Below, piece after piece: positions 8,203 to 16,602 of a stretch of 64,000 nucleotides of DNA (positions are counted from its first letter, which is position 1; each line of letters opens with the position of its first letter). This DNA comes from CAWIJJ01 sp963836425 (GTDB lineage: Bacteria > Acidobacteriota > Terriglobia > Bryobacterales > Bryobacteraceae), in contig CAWIJJ010000016.1 in the NCBI GenBank assembly GCA_963836425.1, positions 1-64,000 on the forward strand. Reading direction: 5' to 3'. The notes beneath the pieces are model-generated. The model searched no databases, was not told the origin of the DNA, and saw only the letters and a program-made list of their open reading frames with translations. Made by a program: the position numbers and the translations under genes.

Positions 8203-9186
8203 ATGCCCCAGCGGGAATCCACCGTCGCCCCGCCGGCTACGTTTTCGCCGCAAATCCTTTCCAGGCTGGCCGCGTTGGAGACGGCTTTAGGGTCAGTGAT
8301 CCGCGGGAAGACGGAAGCCGTCCGTCTCTCCCTCGTGTGTCTGCTGGCACGCGGGCATCTGCTCATCGAGGATGTTCCCGGCGTAGGGAAAACGACGCTG
8401 GCGCAGGGACTCGCCCGTTCCGTCGCGTGCCGGTTTCACCGGCTCCAGTTCACCAGCGACATGCTGCCGAGCGACGTCCTGGGAGTGACAATCTACAACG
8501 CCCACTCGGAAGCATTCGAGTTCAAGCCGGGACCGATTTTCAGCAACTTCCTGCTGGCGGACGAAATCAACCGGACCACGCCAAAAACGCAGTCCGCGCT
8601 GCTGGAGGCAATGAACGAATCGCAGGTCACCATCGACGGCCATTCCCACTCTTTGCCCCGGCCGTTCATGGTGATCGCCACGCAGAACCCCGTCGAGCAC
8701 CACGGGACCTATCCTTTGCCGGAATCGCAACTCGACCGGTTTCTTCTGCGCCTCCGCATCGGCTACCCGGATACCGCGAGCGAACGCGAGATCCTGCGCA
8801 ACCATGAACGGCAGTTTGCCGACAGTCCCGCTTCCGGGCTGATTGCCGAGGATGTGCTGCAGTTGCAGGAAGCGGTGCAGCGGGTGGGCGTGGAGGAGTC
8901 GGTGGTCGATTACATGCTCGCCATCGTGGAGCGAACGCGGAACCATGAATCGCTCACCCTCGGCGTCAGCCCGCGCGGGTCACAGGCTCTGTTCCGGGCC
9001 GTGCAGGCCATTGCGCTGCTCGAAGGCCGCGATTACGCGATTCCCGACGATGTGAAACGACTGGCGGCGCCCGTCTTCGCGCACCGCGTCGTGATCAATA
9101 CGCGCACCACCCTGGTGCAGCGCCGCGCCGACATGGGCGAGCGCATCATCGAAGAAATTCTCAGCCAGGTGGAAGTTCCCCTGTAG
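8203..9186 (+). CDS. MoxR-family AAA+ ATPase
   Basis: This is 327 residues of the MoxR subgroup of AAA+ chaperone-like ATPases, which help assemble or activate other protein complexes. Walker A is at about 57-65 (EDVPGVGKTT) and Walker B at 117-121 (LLADE, followed by INR). Sensor 1 is in FMVIATQNPVE, and the Arg finger region is LPESQLDRFLLRL. The C-terminal lid domain ends RIIEEILSQVEVP. The usual partners (DUF58 and von Willebrand domain proteins) are not next to it; the next gene is ychF, 11 bp downstream. The length is normal. Confidence 0.93.
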   Translation: MPQRESTVAPPATFSPQILSRLAALETALGSVIRGKTEAVRLSLVCLLARGHLLIEDVPGVGKTTLAQGLARSVACRFHRLQFTSDMLPSDVLGVTIYNAHSEAFEFKPGPIFSNFLLADEINRTTPKTQSALLEAMNESQVTIDGHSHSLPRPFMVIATQNPVEHHGTYPLPESQLDRFLLRLRIGYPDTASEREILRNHERQFADSPASGLIAEDVLQLQEAVQRVGVEESVVDYMLAIVERTRNHESLTLGVSPRGSQALFRAVQAIALLEGRDYAIPDDVKRLAAPVFAHRVVINTRTTLVQRRADMGERIIEEILSQVEVPL

Positions 9187-9197
9187 ATCGCTTCCTT

Positions 9198-10271
9198 ATG
9201 AAGACTGCCATTATCGGTCTGCCCATGGTGGGCAAGACCTCTCTGTTCACCATTCTCACCGGCGTCGCCCAGGAGACGCGCATCGGCTCCACAGCGGTGC
9301 GCACGGGAGTGGCGAGAGTGCCGGATGCCCGCCTGGACGCACTGGCCCACCTTTTCGAACCGCCCAAGGTCACCCACGCGGTCGTGGAATACGTGGACAT
9401 GCCGGCTATTTCCAAGGAGAACCTGCGGGATCCCAGCTACCTGGCCAGCCTGCGCGTAGTGGATGCCTTTGCCCACGTGCTGCGCCTGTTTGCCGACGAT
9501 ACGGTGCCGCACGAGAAGGGCTCTGTCGATCCCCTGCGCGACCTCGAGGATGTGGAAACCGAATTGATTCTCAGCGACCTGGTGGTAGTGGAGAAGCGGC
9601 TCGAGCGGCTGGAAAAAGACCGCAAGAAGATTAAAAACCCGGAACTCGATCGCGAATTCGACCTTCTTCAGCGGTGCAAGACCATGCTCGAGGAGAACCG
9701 GCCCCTGCGTCTGCTCGAACTCGATTCGGACGACGAGAAGCGGCTTCGCGGCTTTCAGTTTCTTTCGCAGAAGCCGCTGCTCTATGTTTTGAACCTGGGG
9801 GAGGCGGACGCCTCCAGCCTGCACAGGCGCGAACAGGAATGGCGGGAAGGCGCGCTTGCCGGAAGGCGCCACACGGCCGTGACGGCGGTTTGCGGCAAAA
9901 TCGAGGCCGAACTGGCGGAGTTGCCTCGCGAGGAACAGCGCGATTACCTGGCCAGCTACGGCCTGGAGGAATCGGGGCTGGAGCGCCTCATCACCGCCAC
10001 GTATTCGCTTTTGGGACTGATGAGTTTCCTCACGGCCGGAGAAGATGAATGCCGCGCGTGGACCGTGCCGGCGAACAGCCACGCGGTTAAGGCGGCCGGC
10101 GCGATTCATTCCGATTTCGAAAAGAAGTTCATCCGTGCCGAGGTGGTGAACTGGAAAAACCTGGTGGATCTGGGCGGTTATGCGGGCGTCCGGGAGAAGG
10201 GCCTGCTGCGCCTGGAAGGCAAAGAGTACGTTGTCAAAGACGGCGACGTGCTGGTAATCCGGCACTCGTAG
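9198..10271 (+). CDS. ychF: YchF/OLA1-type GTPase
   Basis: This is 357 residues, an Obg-related P-loop NTPase. The G1 loop is at residues 7-15 (GLPMVGKTS). The long coiled-coil insertion is at about 120-170 (LERLEKDRKKIKNPELDREFDLL). The specificity loop reads LNLGEAD instead of NKxD, as in the YchF family, which prefers ATP. A C-terminal TGS-type domain (LMSFLTAGEDECRAWTV...) ends in KDGDVLVIRHS. Family members bind ribosomes and affect translation and stress responses. G1 differs from the usual GLPNVGKST, so it could be a divergent paralogue. It is probably co-transcribed with moxR. Confidence 0.88.
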   Translation: MKTAIIGLPMVGKTSLFTILTGVAQETRIGSTAVRTGVARVPDARLDALAHLFEPPKVTHAVVEYVDMPAISKENLRDPSYLASLRVVDAFAHVLRLFADDTVPHEKGSVDPLRDLEDVETELILSDLVVVEKRLERLEKDRKKIKNPELDREFDLLQRCKTMLEENRPLRLLELDSDDEKRLRGFQFLSQKPLLYVLNLGEADASSLHRREQEWREGALAGRRHTAVTAVCGKIEAELAELPREEQRDYLASYGLEESGLERLITATYSLLGLMSFLTAGEDECRAWTVPANSHAVKAAGAIHSDFEKKFIRAEVVNWKNLVDLGGYAGVREKGLLRLEGKEYVVKDGDVLVIRHS

Positions 10272-10284
10272 CGTGCGCCGGCAC

Positions 10285-11742
10285 TCAGATGACCCGTTCC
10301 GCCAGGAGCAGCGCGAACGCCAGGATTGCGCAAAGTGCCGCGAACCAGTCGCCGAATCGAGTGTAAGGGGTGCGCGTGGCGATGTATTCGAAGCCGCTGT
10401 GCGAGGCTGCCCGGGTGTACAAAGGGAGCGTGCCGCGAAGCCGCCCCGCCGAATCGATAGCCGCGCTGATGCCGTCATTGGTGGCGCGGAGGATCCAGCG
10501 GCGGTTCTCCGCCGCGCGCATGCGCACGATTTTCAAATGCTGTTCCCTGGCCGCCGTTTTTCCGAACCAGCCATCGTTTGAGATATTGAACAGCACTTCG
10601 GCTCCGTTGTCTGCGAACTGGCGGACGAAATTCGGGAAGACCGATTCGTAGCAGATAAACGTCCCAATATTGTGGGCGCCCACGGGCGACACAACCACGC
10701 GCGTACCCGCCGCGAAGTCGCCTACTTCGCTTGAAATGTTTTGCGCGAGCGCCCCGAAGGGCCAGGGCACAAATTCGCCGAACGGCACCAGGTGGACCTT
10801 GTCATAGCGGGTTAACGCGATTCCGGCGGGCGACACGAGCGTGGCGGAGTTGAGCGGCGCCCCGGCGGGGGTGTGGGCGACGGTTCCCATCAGCAGGTAT
10901 GCTCCGGCCCGCCGCGCCAGCGCATTCGCATAATCTTGGAACCGCGGGTCCTCATAATAGTAGAGCGGCGCGGGCACCTCGGGCAGAACCAGGATCGAAG
11001 GGGATTGCGCGGGGTCAGACAATGCACTTTTCAAGGTGAACTGGGTCAGATCCTGCTCCATGCGATCCAGGGTCTGAGGCGTCCAGTCTTCGGTTTCGGA
11101 AATCTCTGGCTGCACCAGCAAAGCAGTCGCGCTTCCCCGCGCGGCGGGCGGCAGTTCGGGCAGGAGTAGCAGTGCGGGAAGTGCGGCCAGCCACAAGAGT
11201 TCGCGCCTCGGCCTCCGCAAACAGGCGAGCGCAACGGCCGACCCCATCATCGCGAATACGAACGAAATGCCATAGACGCCGGTTACCGGCGCCAGGCGCA
11301 TGGGGACGCCCATATCGATGCCGGCGTTGCCCAGGTCAAGCCAGGCAAATCCCAGCCAGCCGTGCGTCACTTCGATGGCAACCCACAGCGCAGCCACGGC
11401 CGGAATAGCCCACCAGCGGCGCACCAGAAAACCCGCCAGCATCGCGAACACCGCCATGTGCAGCCCCTTGGCGAGTGGGAACAGGGTGAACACCGCCCAT
11501 CCGGCCGCGTGACCCAAGCCGCCATAGACGGCCAGAACGAACTCGATCCAGTAACAGACGCCCCACCAGTACAGAATTCCCGCCGCCCAGCCGAGCAGAA
11601 AGCGGCGAAACATGCGCTTCTCGCGATGGACCGCCACCAGGAGCGGCGCAAGGGCAAAGGGCGCCAGCCAGACCAGGTTGTACTTGGGGAAGGAAAGGAT
11701 CAGGAGCGCCGCCGTAAGCAGCGACAGCAACAAGTTCAGCAC
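10285..11742 (-). CDS. lnt: Apolipoprotein N-acyltransferase
   Basis: This is 485 residues of an inner-membrane enzyme that adds the third acyl chain to lipoproteins. The N-terminal half has six or so hydrophobic helices (LLLSLLTAALLILSF; FALAPLLVAV; AVFAMLAGFLV). The C-terminal half is a nitrilase-like domain facing the periplasm. Its triad is visible: Glu in VLPEVPAPLYY, Lys in RYDKVHLVPFGEF, Cys in FICYESVFPNF. A final helix (FAALCAILAFALLLAERV) anchors the end. The start overlaps the lipA stop by 7 bp, so it is the downstream member of a lipA-lnt pair. Confidence 0.94.
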   Translation of the reverse strand: MLNLLLSLLTAALLILSFPKYNLVWLAPFALAPLLVAVHREKRMFRRFLLGWAAGILYWWGVCYWIEFVLAVYGGLGHAAGWAVFTLFPLAKGLHMAVFAMLAGFLVRRWWAIPAVAALWVAIEVTHGWLGFAWLDLGNAGIDMGVPMRLAPVTGVYGISFVFAMMGSAVALACLRRPRRELLWLAALPALLLLPELPPAARGSATALLVQPEISETEDWTPQTLDRMEQDLTQFTLKSALSDPAQSPSILVLPEVPAPLYYYEDPRFQDYANALARRAGAYLLMGTVAHTPAGAPLNSATLVSPAGIALTRYDKVHLVPFGEFVPWPFGALAQNISSEVGDFAAGTRVVVSPVGAHNIGTFICYESVFPNFVRQFADNGAEVLFNISNDGWFGKTAAREQHLKIVRMRAAENRRWILRATNDGISAAIDSAGRLRGTLPLYTRAASHSGFEYIATRTPYTRFGDWFAALCAILAFALLLAERVI

Positions 11743-12656
11743 GACGGGTTCCGGGCTGCCTGGCTGACCTCATCCGCCATGTAGGAACTTCGGACCAGCG
11801 GCCCGCTGAACACGGCGCGGAACCCCAGGCGCATCCCGTATTGCCGGTACGCCTCGAATTGCGCGGGTTCCACGAATTCCGCCACCGGCAGGTTTCGTCG
11901 CGTAGGCTGTAAGTACTGGCCGATGGTGGCCACGTCCGTTCCAGAGGCGCGCAGATCGGCGAGCAGGCCTTCAACTTCCCGGCTGGTTTCGCCCAGCCCC
12001 ACCATCAAACCGGACTTCGTGAGCGTATCCGGAGCGTATCGCCGGGCGAACTCCAGCACGGCGAGGGACTGCCGGTAGCCGGCCTGCGGGCGCACGCGAG
12101 GATAGAGCCGCGGCACCGTCTCCATATTGTGATTAAACACGTGTGGACCGGCTTCAAGCACCCGAGCCACCGCGTCCATGTCCCCACAGAAATCCGGGGT
12201 GAGCACCTCCACTCGCGCTTCGGGCAGCGCTGCGCGGACTGCGCGCACGGTCTCGGCAAAGTGGTGCGATCCGCCGTCCTCGAGGTCGTCGCGGTTGACG
12301 CTGGTGATCACCACGTAACGCAGTTTCAGTTCCAACGCCATCCGGGCCACGTGCGCCGGCTCATCCGCGTCGAGACGCATGTCATGCTTCGTAGGATTGC
12401 CCTTGGGCACCGAACAGAAGCCGCATCCGCGCGTGCAGCGGTTCCCGAGAATCATGAAGGTGGCCGCGCCGCGGTGGAAACACTCGTGGATGTTCGGGCA
12501 GCGCGCGCTTTCGCAGACGGTATGCAACTGCAGGCCGCGCAATCTGCTTTTGAGCCGGTTCAGAGACTCGAAATGGGTACGGCCCTTGCGTGCCCATTCC
12601 GGCAGACGCGGACCTTTCGGTGTGCCGATTTGAACGAGGGATTCGGCCAGCGACAT
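11736..12656 (-). CDS. lipA: Lipoyl synthase
   Basis: This is 306 residues of a radical-SAM enzyme that inserts two sulfurs into octanoyl groups on E2 and GcvH proteins. The auxiliary cluster cysteines are in CESARCPNIHEC (about residues 49-60). The radical-SAM CxxxCxxC is in NRCTRGCGFCSV. The C-terminal RSSYMADE carries the conserved Ser ligand region. The order fits the family and the length is standard. A 1-bp overlap with the upstream SPOR gene and a 7-bp overlap with lnt indicate one operon. The E1 subunits of a 2-oxoacid dehydrogenase lie about 19 kb away in this window and would need this cofactor on their E2. Confidence 0.96.
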   Translation of the reverse strand: MSLAESLVQIGTPKGPRLPEWARKGRTHFESLNRLKSRLRGLQLHTVCESARCPNIHECFHRGAATFMILGNRCTRGCGFCSVPKGNPTKHDMRLDADEPAHVARMALELKLRYVVITSVNRDDLEDGGSHHFAETVRAVRAALPEARVEVLTPDFCGDMDAVARVLEAGPHVFNHNMETVPRLYPRVRPQAGYRQSLAVLEFARRYAPDTLTKSGLMVGLGETSREVEGLLADLRASGTDVATIGQYLQPTRRNLPVAEFVEPAQFEAYRQYGMRLGFRAVFSGPLVRSSYMADEVSQAARNPSC

Positions 12657-13243
12657 TACTTTCTGATTGGATGAAATCCGGCGTTTTCCAATTCCGTTTT
12701 GGCTTTGCCCATACTCAGAGTATCGCTGTAGGGACCAACCAGCACACGCACCAGGCTGTTCGGCCCCTGCGTCATGACGGCGGGAAATCCCTTGTCCTTC
12801 AAAGTCCGCCAGACGGCTTCGGCATCCGGCTGTGCCAGTGCCATAACCTGCCAGTACGAACCGGGAGGACCTTCGGGAACCGCGATCACCGTCGCGGAGG
12901 CCGGGGGCGGAGGGGCGCCGTCGCGAGCCGGTTGCGTCGTAGGCTGCGACGAACCTTCGGCGCCGGGCTGCGCCGCTGCCGGTTGTTCGGCAGCCGGAGC
13001 CGGATCGGAAGGCGGCGCATTCTGCGCCGCCGGCGCCGCAGGCTCTGGACGGTTCTCGGCACTGGTGATCGGCACCGGGGGAGAGGCGGCGCCGGCCATC
13101 TTTGCCGAACGCGGCGAGTTCTGGCCGACTACATAACCCATGGCGAATGCGACCGCAAACAACAATGCGACAATGAAAAACCCGCTCAGCAGCTGACGGT
13201 TTCCAACGATGATTTCGAACTCCCCGGTTTCCTTGTTTCGCAT
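12656..13243 (-). CDS. SPOR-domain membrane protein
   Basis: This is 195 residues. A single N-terminal membrane helix lies at about 20-40 (LLSGFFIVALLFAVAFAMGYVVG). A long Pro/Ala-rich linker (50-110) of low complexity follows. A C-terminal SPOR domain spans about 120-193 (SYWQVMALAQPDAEAVWRTL, then LVRVLVGPYSDTLSMGKAK). SPOR domains bind denuded septal peptidoglycan, so a division-site or cell-wall role is likely. It abuts lipA downstream and the slipin gene upstream (12 bp). Confidence 0.88.
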   Translation of the reverse strand: MRNKETGEFEIIVGNRQLLSGFFIVALLFAVAFAMGYVVGQNSPRSAKMAGAASPPVPITSAENRPEPAAPAAQNAPPSDPAPAAEQPAAAQPGAEGSSQPTTQPARDGAPPPPASATVIAVPEGPPGSYWQVMALAQPDAEAVWRTLKDKGFPAVMTQGPNSLVRVLVGPYSDTLSMGKAKTELENAGFHPIRK

Positions 13244-13255
13244 GTTTCCGCCACG

Positions 13256-14053
13256 CTAAGGGGTAGCCGGTTTTACGGGCTCTGAAGTCCTGCCCACCCG
13301 GTCCAATGCCCCTTGCACTGAAGCAATTATATCGATTGGCAAAGGAAAGACGACGGTGGTGTTCTTTTCGGCGCCGATCTCGACCAGGGTTTGCAGATAC
13401 CGAAGCTGGAGCGCGGCCGGCTGCCTCTGAAGCACCTCCGCAGCCATACCCAGTTTTTCCGCAGCCGTGTATTCGCCTTCCGCGTGGATGATCTTGGCGC
13501 GCCGCTCCCGTTCCGCCTCGGCCTGCCGTGCAATGGCGCGGATCATCTGATCCGGCAGGTCCACCTGCTTCACCTCTACCATCGTTACCTTAACTCCCCA
13601 AGGGGCAGTATGCTGGTCGAGAATCGATTGCAGCCGGACGTTGAGTTTCTCCCGCTGGCTCAGCAACTCGTCGAGTTCCACTTCGCCGAGGACGCTGCGC
13701 AGAGTGGTCTGCGCCAGTTGCGAAGTGGCATAGAGGAAGTTGGTTACCTCCACCACCGCGAGGCGCGGTTCCAACACGCGGAAGTAGATCACGGCGTTCA
13801 CTTTGACAGTGACGTTGTCGCGCGTGACCAGATCCTGCGGCGGCACCTCCATCGTATCCACGCGGAGGGAAACCCGAACGATGCGGTCGATGGGCGCAAA
13901 CACGAGGACCATGCCGGGCCCCTTGGGTTGGTCGAGCAGGCGGCCCAGCCGGAAAATGACGCCGCGCTCGTACTCCCGCAGAATTTTGATCGAACTTACC
14001 AGGTATAGAACCACGATCACCAGCACAATCGTCGTCAGGTCGATGCCGTTCAT
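13256..14053 (-). CDS. Slipin (SPFH/stomatin-family) membrane protein
   Basis: This is 265 residues. One N-terminal hydrophobic helix (LTTIVLVIVVLYLVSSI) is followed by the PHB/SPFH domain (ILREYERGVIFRLGRLLDQPKGPG). A helical C-terminal region rich in Ala and charged residues (RQAEAERERRAKIIHAEGEYTAA) makes the family's coiled coil. Such proteins form oligomeric rings in membranes. The 4-bp overlap with the nfeD gene just upstream is the classic pairing of stomatin and NfeD. It ends in a short KPATP tail. Confidence 0.93.
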   Translation of the reverse strand: MNGIDLTTIVLVIVVLYLVSSIKILREYERGVIFRLGRLLDQPKGPGMVLVFAPIDRIVRVSLRVDTMEVPPQDLVTRDNVTVKVNAVIYFRVLEPRLAVVEVTNFLYATSQLAQTTLRSVLGEVELDELLSQREKLNVRLQSILDQHTAPWGVKVTMVEVKQVDLPDQMIRAIARQAEAERERRAKIIHAEGEYTAAEKLGMAAEVLQRQPAALQLRYLQTLVEIGAEKNTTVVFPLPIDIIASVQGALDRVGRTSEPVKPATP

Positions 14054-15357
14054 GATGCGCCTCCCGGCGGTCCGGAAACCGGTTCCACCGTCAGTTTGAG
14101 ATTGTCGATGCCCGTTACCCTGACTGTCGCGCCGGCCAACACCGGGAGGGCAGCCACGGCGTTCCAGTATTCTCCATGGACGAAGACCTTGCCCTCCGGC
14201 GCCAGGTCGGTGATGGCCGAACCGGTCAGCCCAAGCATTCCCTCTTCCCCCGTTTCCACCTTACTCCGCCGGGCGCGCAGCACGATGGTGAGGAGAAACG
14301 CAGTGATCAGAGAAAACGGCAGCGCAACCGCGATCGCCGTGCCCCAATGGATACGCATCTCCGGGATCGGGCTGTCGATCAGGAGAACGGCGCCCAGCAC
14401 CATCGCCACGGCCCCCCCCGCCCCGAGCACGCCGTGGGAGGTGATGTTCGCTTCCAGGATGAAAAGTGCCAGTGCCAGAATCAGCAGCGCCGCACCCAAC
14501 CAGTTGATAGGCAACACGGAGATGGCGGAAAGGCCGACCAGCACCAGAATGGCGCCGATCACGCCGGGCGCGATCATGCCGGGCACGGTAAATTCCACAT
14601 AAATGGCGAGTGCCCCGATCACGAGCAGCACCAGCGCCAGGTTGGGATCGGCTACGGCCGAGATAACGCGTTGCCGCATGGTCGGGGAATACTCTTCGAT
14701 TACGGCGCCGGCCGTGTGCAGGGTCTCATGCCGGCCGTCGAAGCGCGTGATCGAGCGGCCGTCGAGCGCAGCCAGTAATTCGTGGCTGTCGGGCGCTATC
14801 AGGTCTGCGAGCCTCTGCCCAACCGCTTCGCCGTCGGTGAACGATTTGCTCTCGCGCACGGCCGTTTCTGCGAGGGCGCTGTTCCGTCCGCGTTTTTCGC
14901 AAATGCTGCGGAGATAGGCCGCCGCGTCGTTCTCCACCTTCTGTTTCATGACAGCGTCCATTTCACCGCCCAGTGCGACCGGGTGGGCGGCGCCGGTATT
15001 CGTACCCGGAGCCATGGCGGCCACATCACCCGCTTCCAAAATGAAGAAGCCGGCGGATGCCGCCCTGCCGCCGCTGGGCGCTACGTAAGTCACTACAGGG
15101 ACAGGCGATGAAACAATTTTTTCGATGGTTTCCCGCATCGCGTCCATTAAACCGCCGGGCGTGTTAAGGCGGATGAGAATAGCCGCGGCATTCTCCCGCC
15201 GCGCCTGTTCGATGGCGCTGCCGACGATTTCGGCCGTGACAGGGTGCACGACACCGTCCACGTTCACCGCGATCACCTTAGGTGCCGCGGCGGCTGCCGG
15301 AAAGATCAGCACCAGCGCCATCCACGTGGTGGCCAGTCTGGACAATCTAACCCTCAC
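14050..15357 (-). CDS. NfeD-family membrane serine protease
   Basis: This is 435 residues of the long (NfeD1b) type. A signal peptide (ATTWMALVLIFPAAAAAP) precedes a ClpP-like serine protease domain at about 28-220. The nucleophile Ser is in APSGGRAASAGFFI, and the general base Lys is likely in EMDAVMKQKVEND. Four to five membrane helices follow (LALVLLVIGALAIYVEF, LGAALLILALALFILEA). A C-terminal OB-fold NfeD domain (GKVFVHGEYWNA) completes the architecture. It is paired with the slipin gene, whose product such proteases can cleave. Confidence 0.93.
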   Translation of the reverse strand: MRVRLSRLATTWMALVLIFPAAAAAPKVIAVNVDGVVHPVTAEIVGSAIEQARRENAAAILIRLNTPGGLMDAMRETIEKIVSSPVPVVTYVAPSGGRAASAGFFILEAGDVAAMAPGTNTGAAHPVALGGEMDAVMKQKVENDAAAYLRSICEKRGRNSALAETAVRESKSFTDGEAVGQRLADLIAPDSHELLAALDGRSITRFDGRHETLHTAGAVIEEYSPTMRQRVISAVADPNLALVLLVIGALAIYVEFTVPGMIAPGVIGAILVLVGLSAISVLPINWLGAALLILALALFILEANITSHGVLGAGGAVAMVLGAVLLIDSPIPEMRIHWGTAIAVALPFSLITAFLLTIVLRARRSKVETGEEGMLGLTGSAITDLAPEGKVFVHGEYWNAVAALPVLAGATVRVTGIDNLKLTVEPVSGPPGGAS

Positions 15358-15489
15358 TATACACCAAAGGACGTGCTGGTCTGAAAGCGCACGTTTCGTA
15401 ATACGGCCGATACGAAATTCTTATGCCTGTTTGGATCCCGATCCGTTAAAATATGGGGAAAGCTAAAGCATTTTGCTCTTAGGGAGATT

Positions 15490-15822
15490 ATGACGAAGAA
15501 GCGTACTGCCGAAAACGACATTGTGGTGTCTTCGGGCGCGGCCGCGGCCCAACCCCGGCGCAAAGCGCCGGCGCGCTCGCGTGCCAAACGTACCGCCACG
15601 CCTGAGAATCCATCCACCTTCGCTGTTGGATCGGAAGCCGCTGAATTGATCGAGGCGCAGCCCGCCGTGGCTGTCGCAGCCGCTACCATGGCCGTGTCCA
15701 ACCCTTCGCGCGAGGAAATTGCGAAGCTCGCGTTCCTCCTTTGGGAGGCTCGCGGGTGCCAGGGAGGCTCTCCGGAAGAGGACTGGCTTCTCGCGGAACA
15801 GCAACTCCTCGCACGCGGTTAG
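15490..15822 (+). CDS. DUF2934 protein with basic N-terminus
   Basis: This is 110 residues. The N-terminal 75 are Lys/Arg/Ala-rich and disordered (RRKAPARSRAKRTATP), resembling histone-H1-like tails. The C-terminal 35 match the short DUF2934 module (REEIAKLAFLLWEARG, then EEDWLLAEQQLL). A good Shine-Dalgarno (AGGGAG, about 15480-15485) precedes the ATG. DUF2934 is small, often linked to DNA-binding tails, and has no proven function. It converges on lexA, whose stop lies 8 bp away. Confidence 0.8.
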   Translation: MTKKRTAENDIVVSSGAAAAQPRRKAPARSRAKRTATPENPSTFAVGSEAAELIEAQPAVAVAAATMAVSNPSREEIAKLAFLLWEARGCQGGSPEEDWLLAEQQLLARG

Positions 15823-15829
15823 CGCGGGT

Positions 15830-16453
15830 TCATTTGTACTTTCTCAGGACGGCCAGCAGGCGTCCCTGAATCCGAACTTCTCCGGCCGGCACGATGATCG
15901 GCTTCAACACGGAATTGGAGGGCTGAAGCCGAACCATGTCTCCAGGCTCGCGGTAAAACCGCTTGAGCGTGGTATCGCTGCCGGATACGAGCGCCACCAC
16001 GATGTCGCCGTCGCGCGCCTCCGAGACGCGCTCGAGTAAAATCAGGTCGCCGTCACAGATGTGATCGTCGATCATTGAATTGCCGCGCACTTCCAGCGCG
16101 AAGTTGTTGCCGTTTCCGGTAAAGTCGGCGAAGTTGAGCACCTCGCTCTGCTCCACGGTTTCCACCGGCTGACCCGCCGCAATCCGTCCGAGCAGCGGGA
16201 TCTGCGCCGTGTCCGGCTTCCATCGCTTCTGCTCCTGCACGTATTTCTGGGTCAACTCGAGCGAGCGGCTTTGATTGAAGCCGCGCTTGAGATAGGTCTT
16301 GGATTCGAGTACCGAAATATGTTTGTGCACGGTGGCGAGCGATGCCAGGTCCAGCCCCCGCGCAATCTCCTCGTAGCTTGGGCTGTAGCCGTTTTCGTCC
16401 ACGAATCCCGCGATAAAATCGAGTACCTGCTTCTGCCGCTTCGTCAAAGGCAT
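15830..16453 (-). CDS. lexA: LexA SOS repressor
   Basis: This is 207 residues. It has an N-terminal winged helix (1-65: MPLTKRQKQVLDFI, then PSYEEIARGLDLASLATVHKH). The self-cleavage site is Ala93-Gly94 (GRIAAGQPV), and the catalytic dyad is Ser126 (GNSMIDD) and Lys164 (TTLKRFY). All elements for RecA-stimulated autoproteolysis are present. The length is normal. An inverted repeat overlapping the likely promoter (16488-16519) is a candidate autoregulatory operator. Confidence 0.96.
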   Translation of the reverse strand: MPLTKRQKQVLDFIAGFVDENGYSPSYEEIARGLDLASLATVHKHISVLESKTYLKRGFNQSRSLELTQKYVQEQKRWKPDTAQIPLLGRIAAGQPVETVEQSEVLNFADFTGNGNNFALEVRGNSMIDDHICDGDLILLERVSEARDGDIVVALVSGSDTTLKRFYREPGDMVRLQPSNSVLKPIIVPAGEVRIQGRLLAVLRKYK

Positions 16454-16487
16454 GTCGGTCCCTTTATCGTCCCCTCAACGCTGACTG

Positions 16488-16538
16488 CGCCCACAGACTC
16501 CCGATGTCTATTGTGGGCGAATAAAAAGAGAAAATCAA
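16488..16538 (-). promoter_or_regulatory. Candidate lexA promoter with overlapping inverted repeat
   Basis: On the minus strand TTGATT (16533-16538) and CACAAT (16510-16515) are 17 bp apart, upstream of lexA. The perfect arms CGCCCACA (16488-16495) and TGTGGGCG (16512-16519) flank 16 bp and overlap the -10 and the likely transcription start. The placement suits autorepression. It does not look like the E. coli or Bacillus SOS box, so the operator role is inferred. Confidence 0.45.
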
Positions 16539-16602
16539 GCCAATTTTTGGAAGCTAAGGTTTTCTGCGCCGCCTCCCGATAGTAGTTGTGAGAAGGTAGT
16601 CG

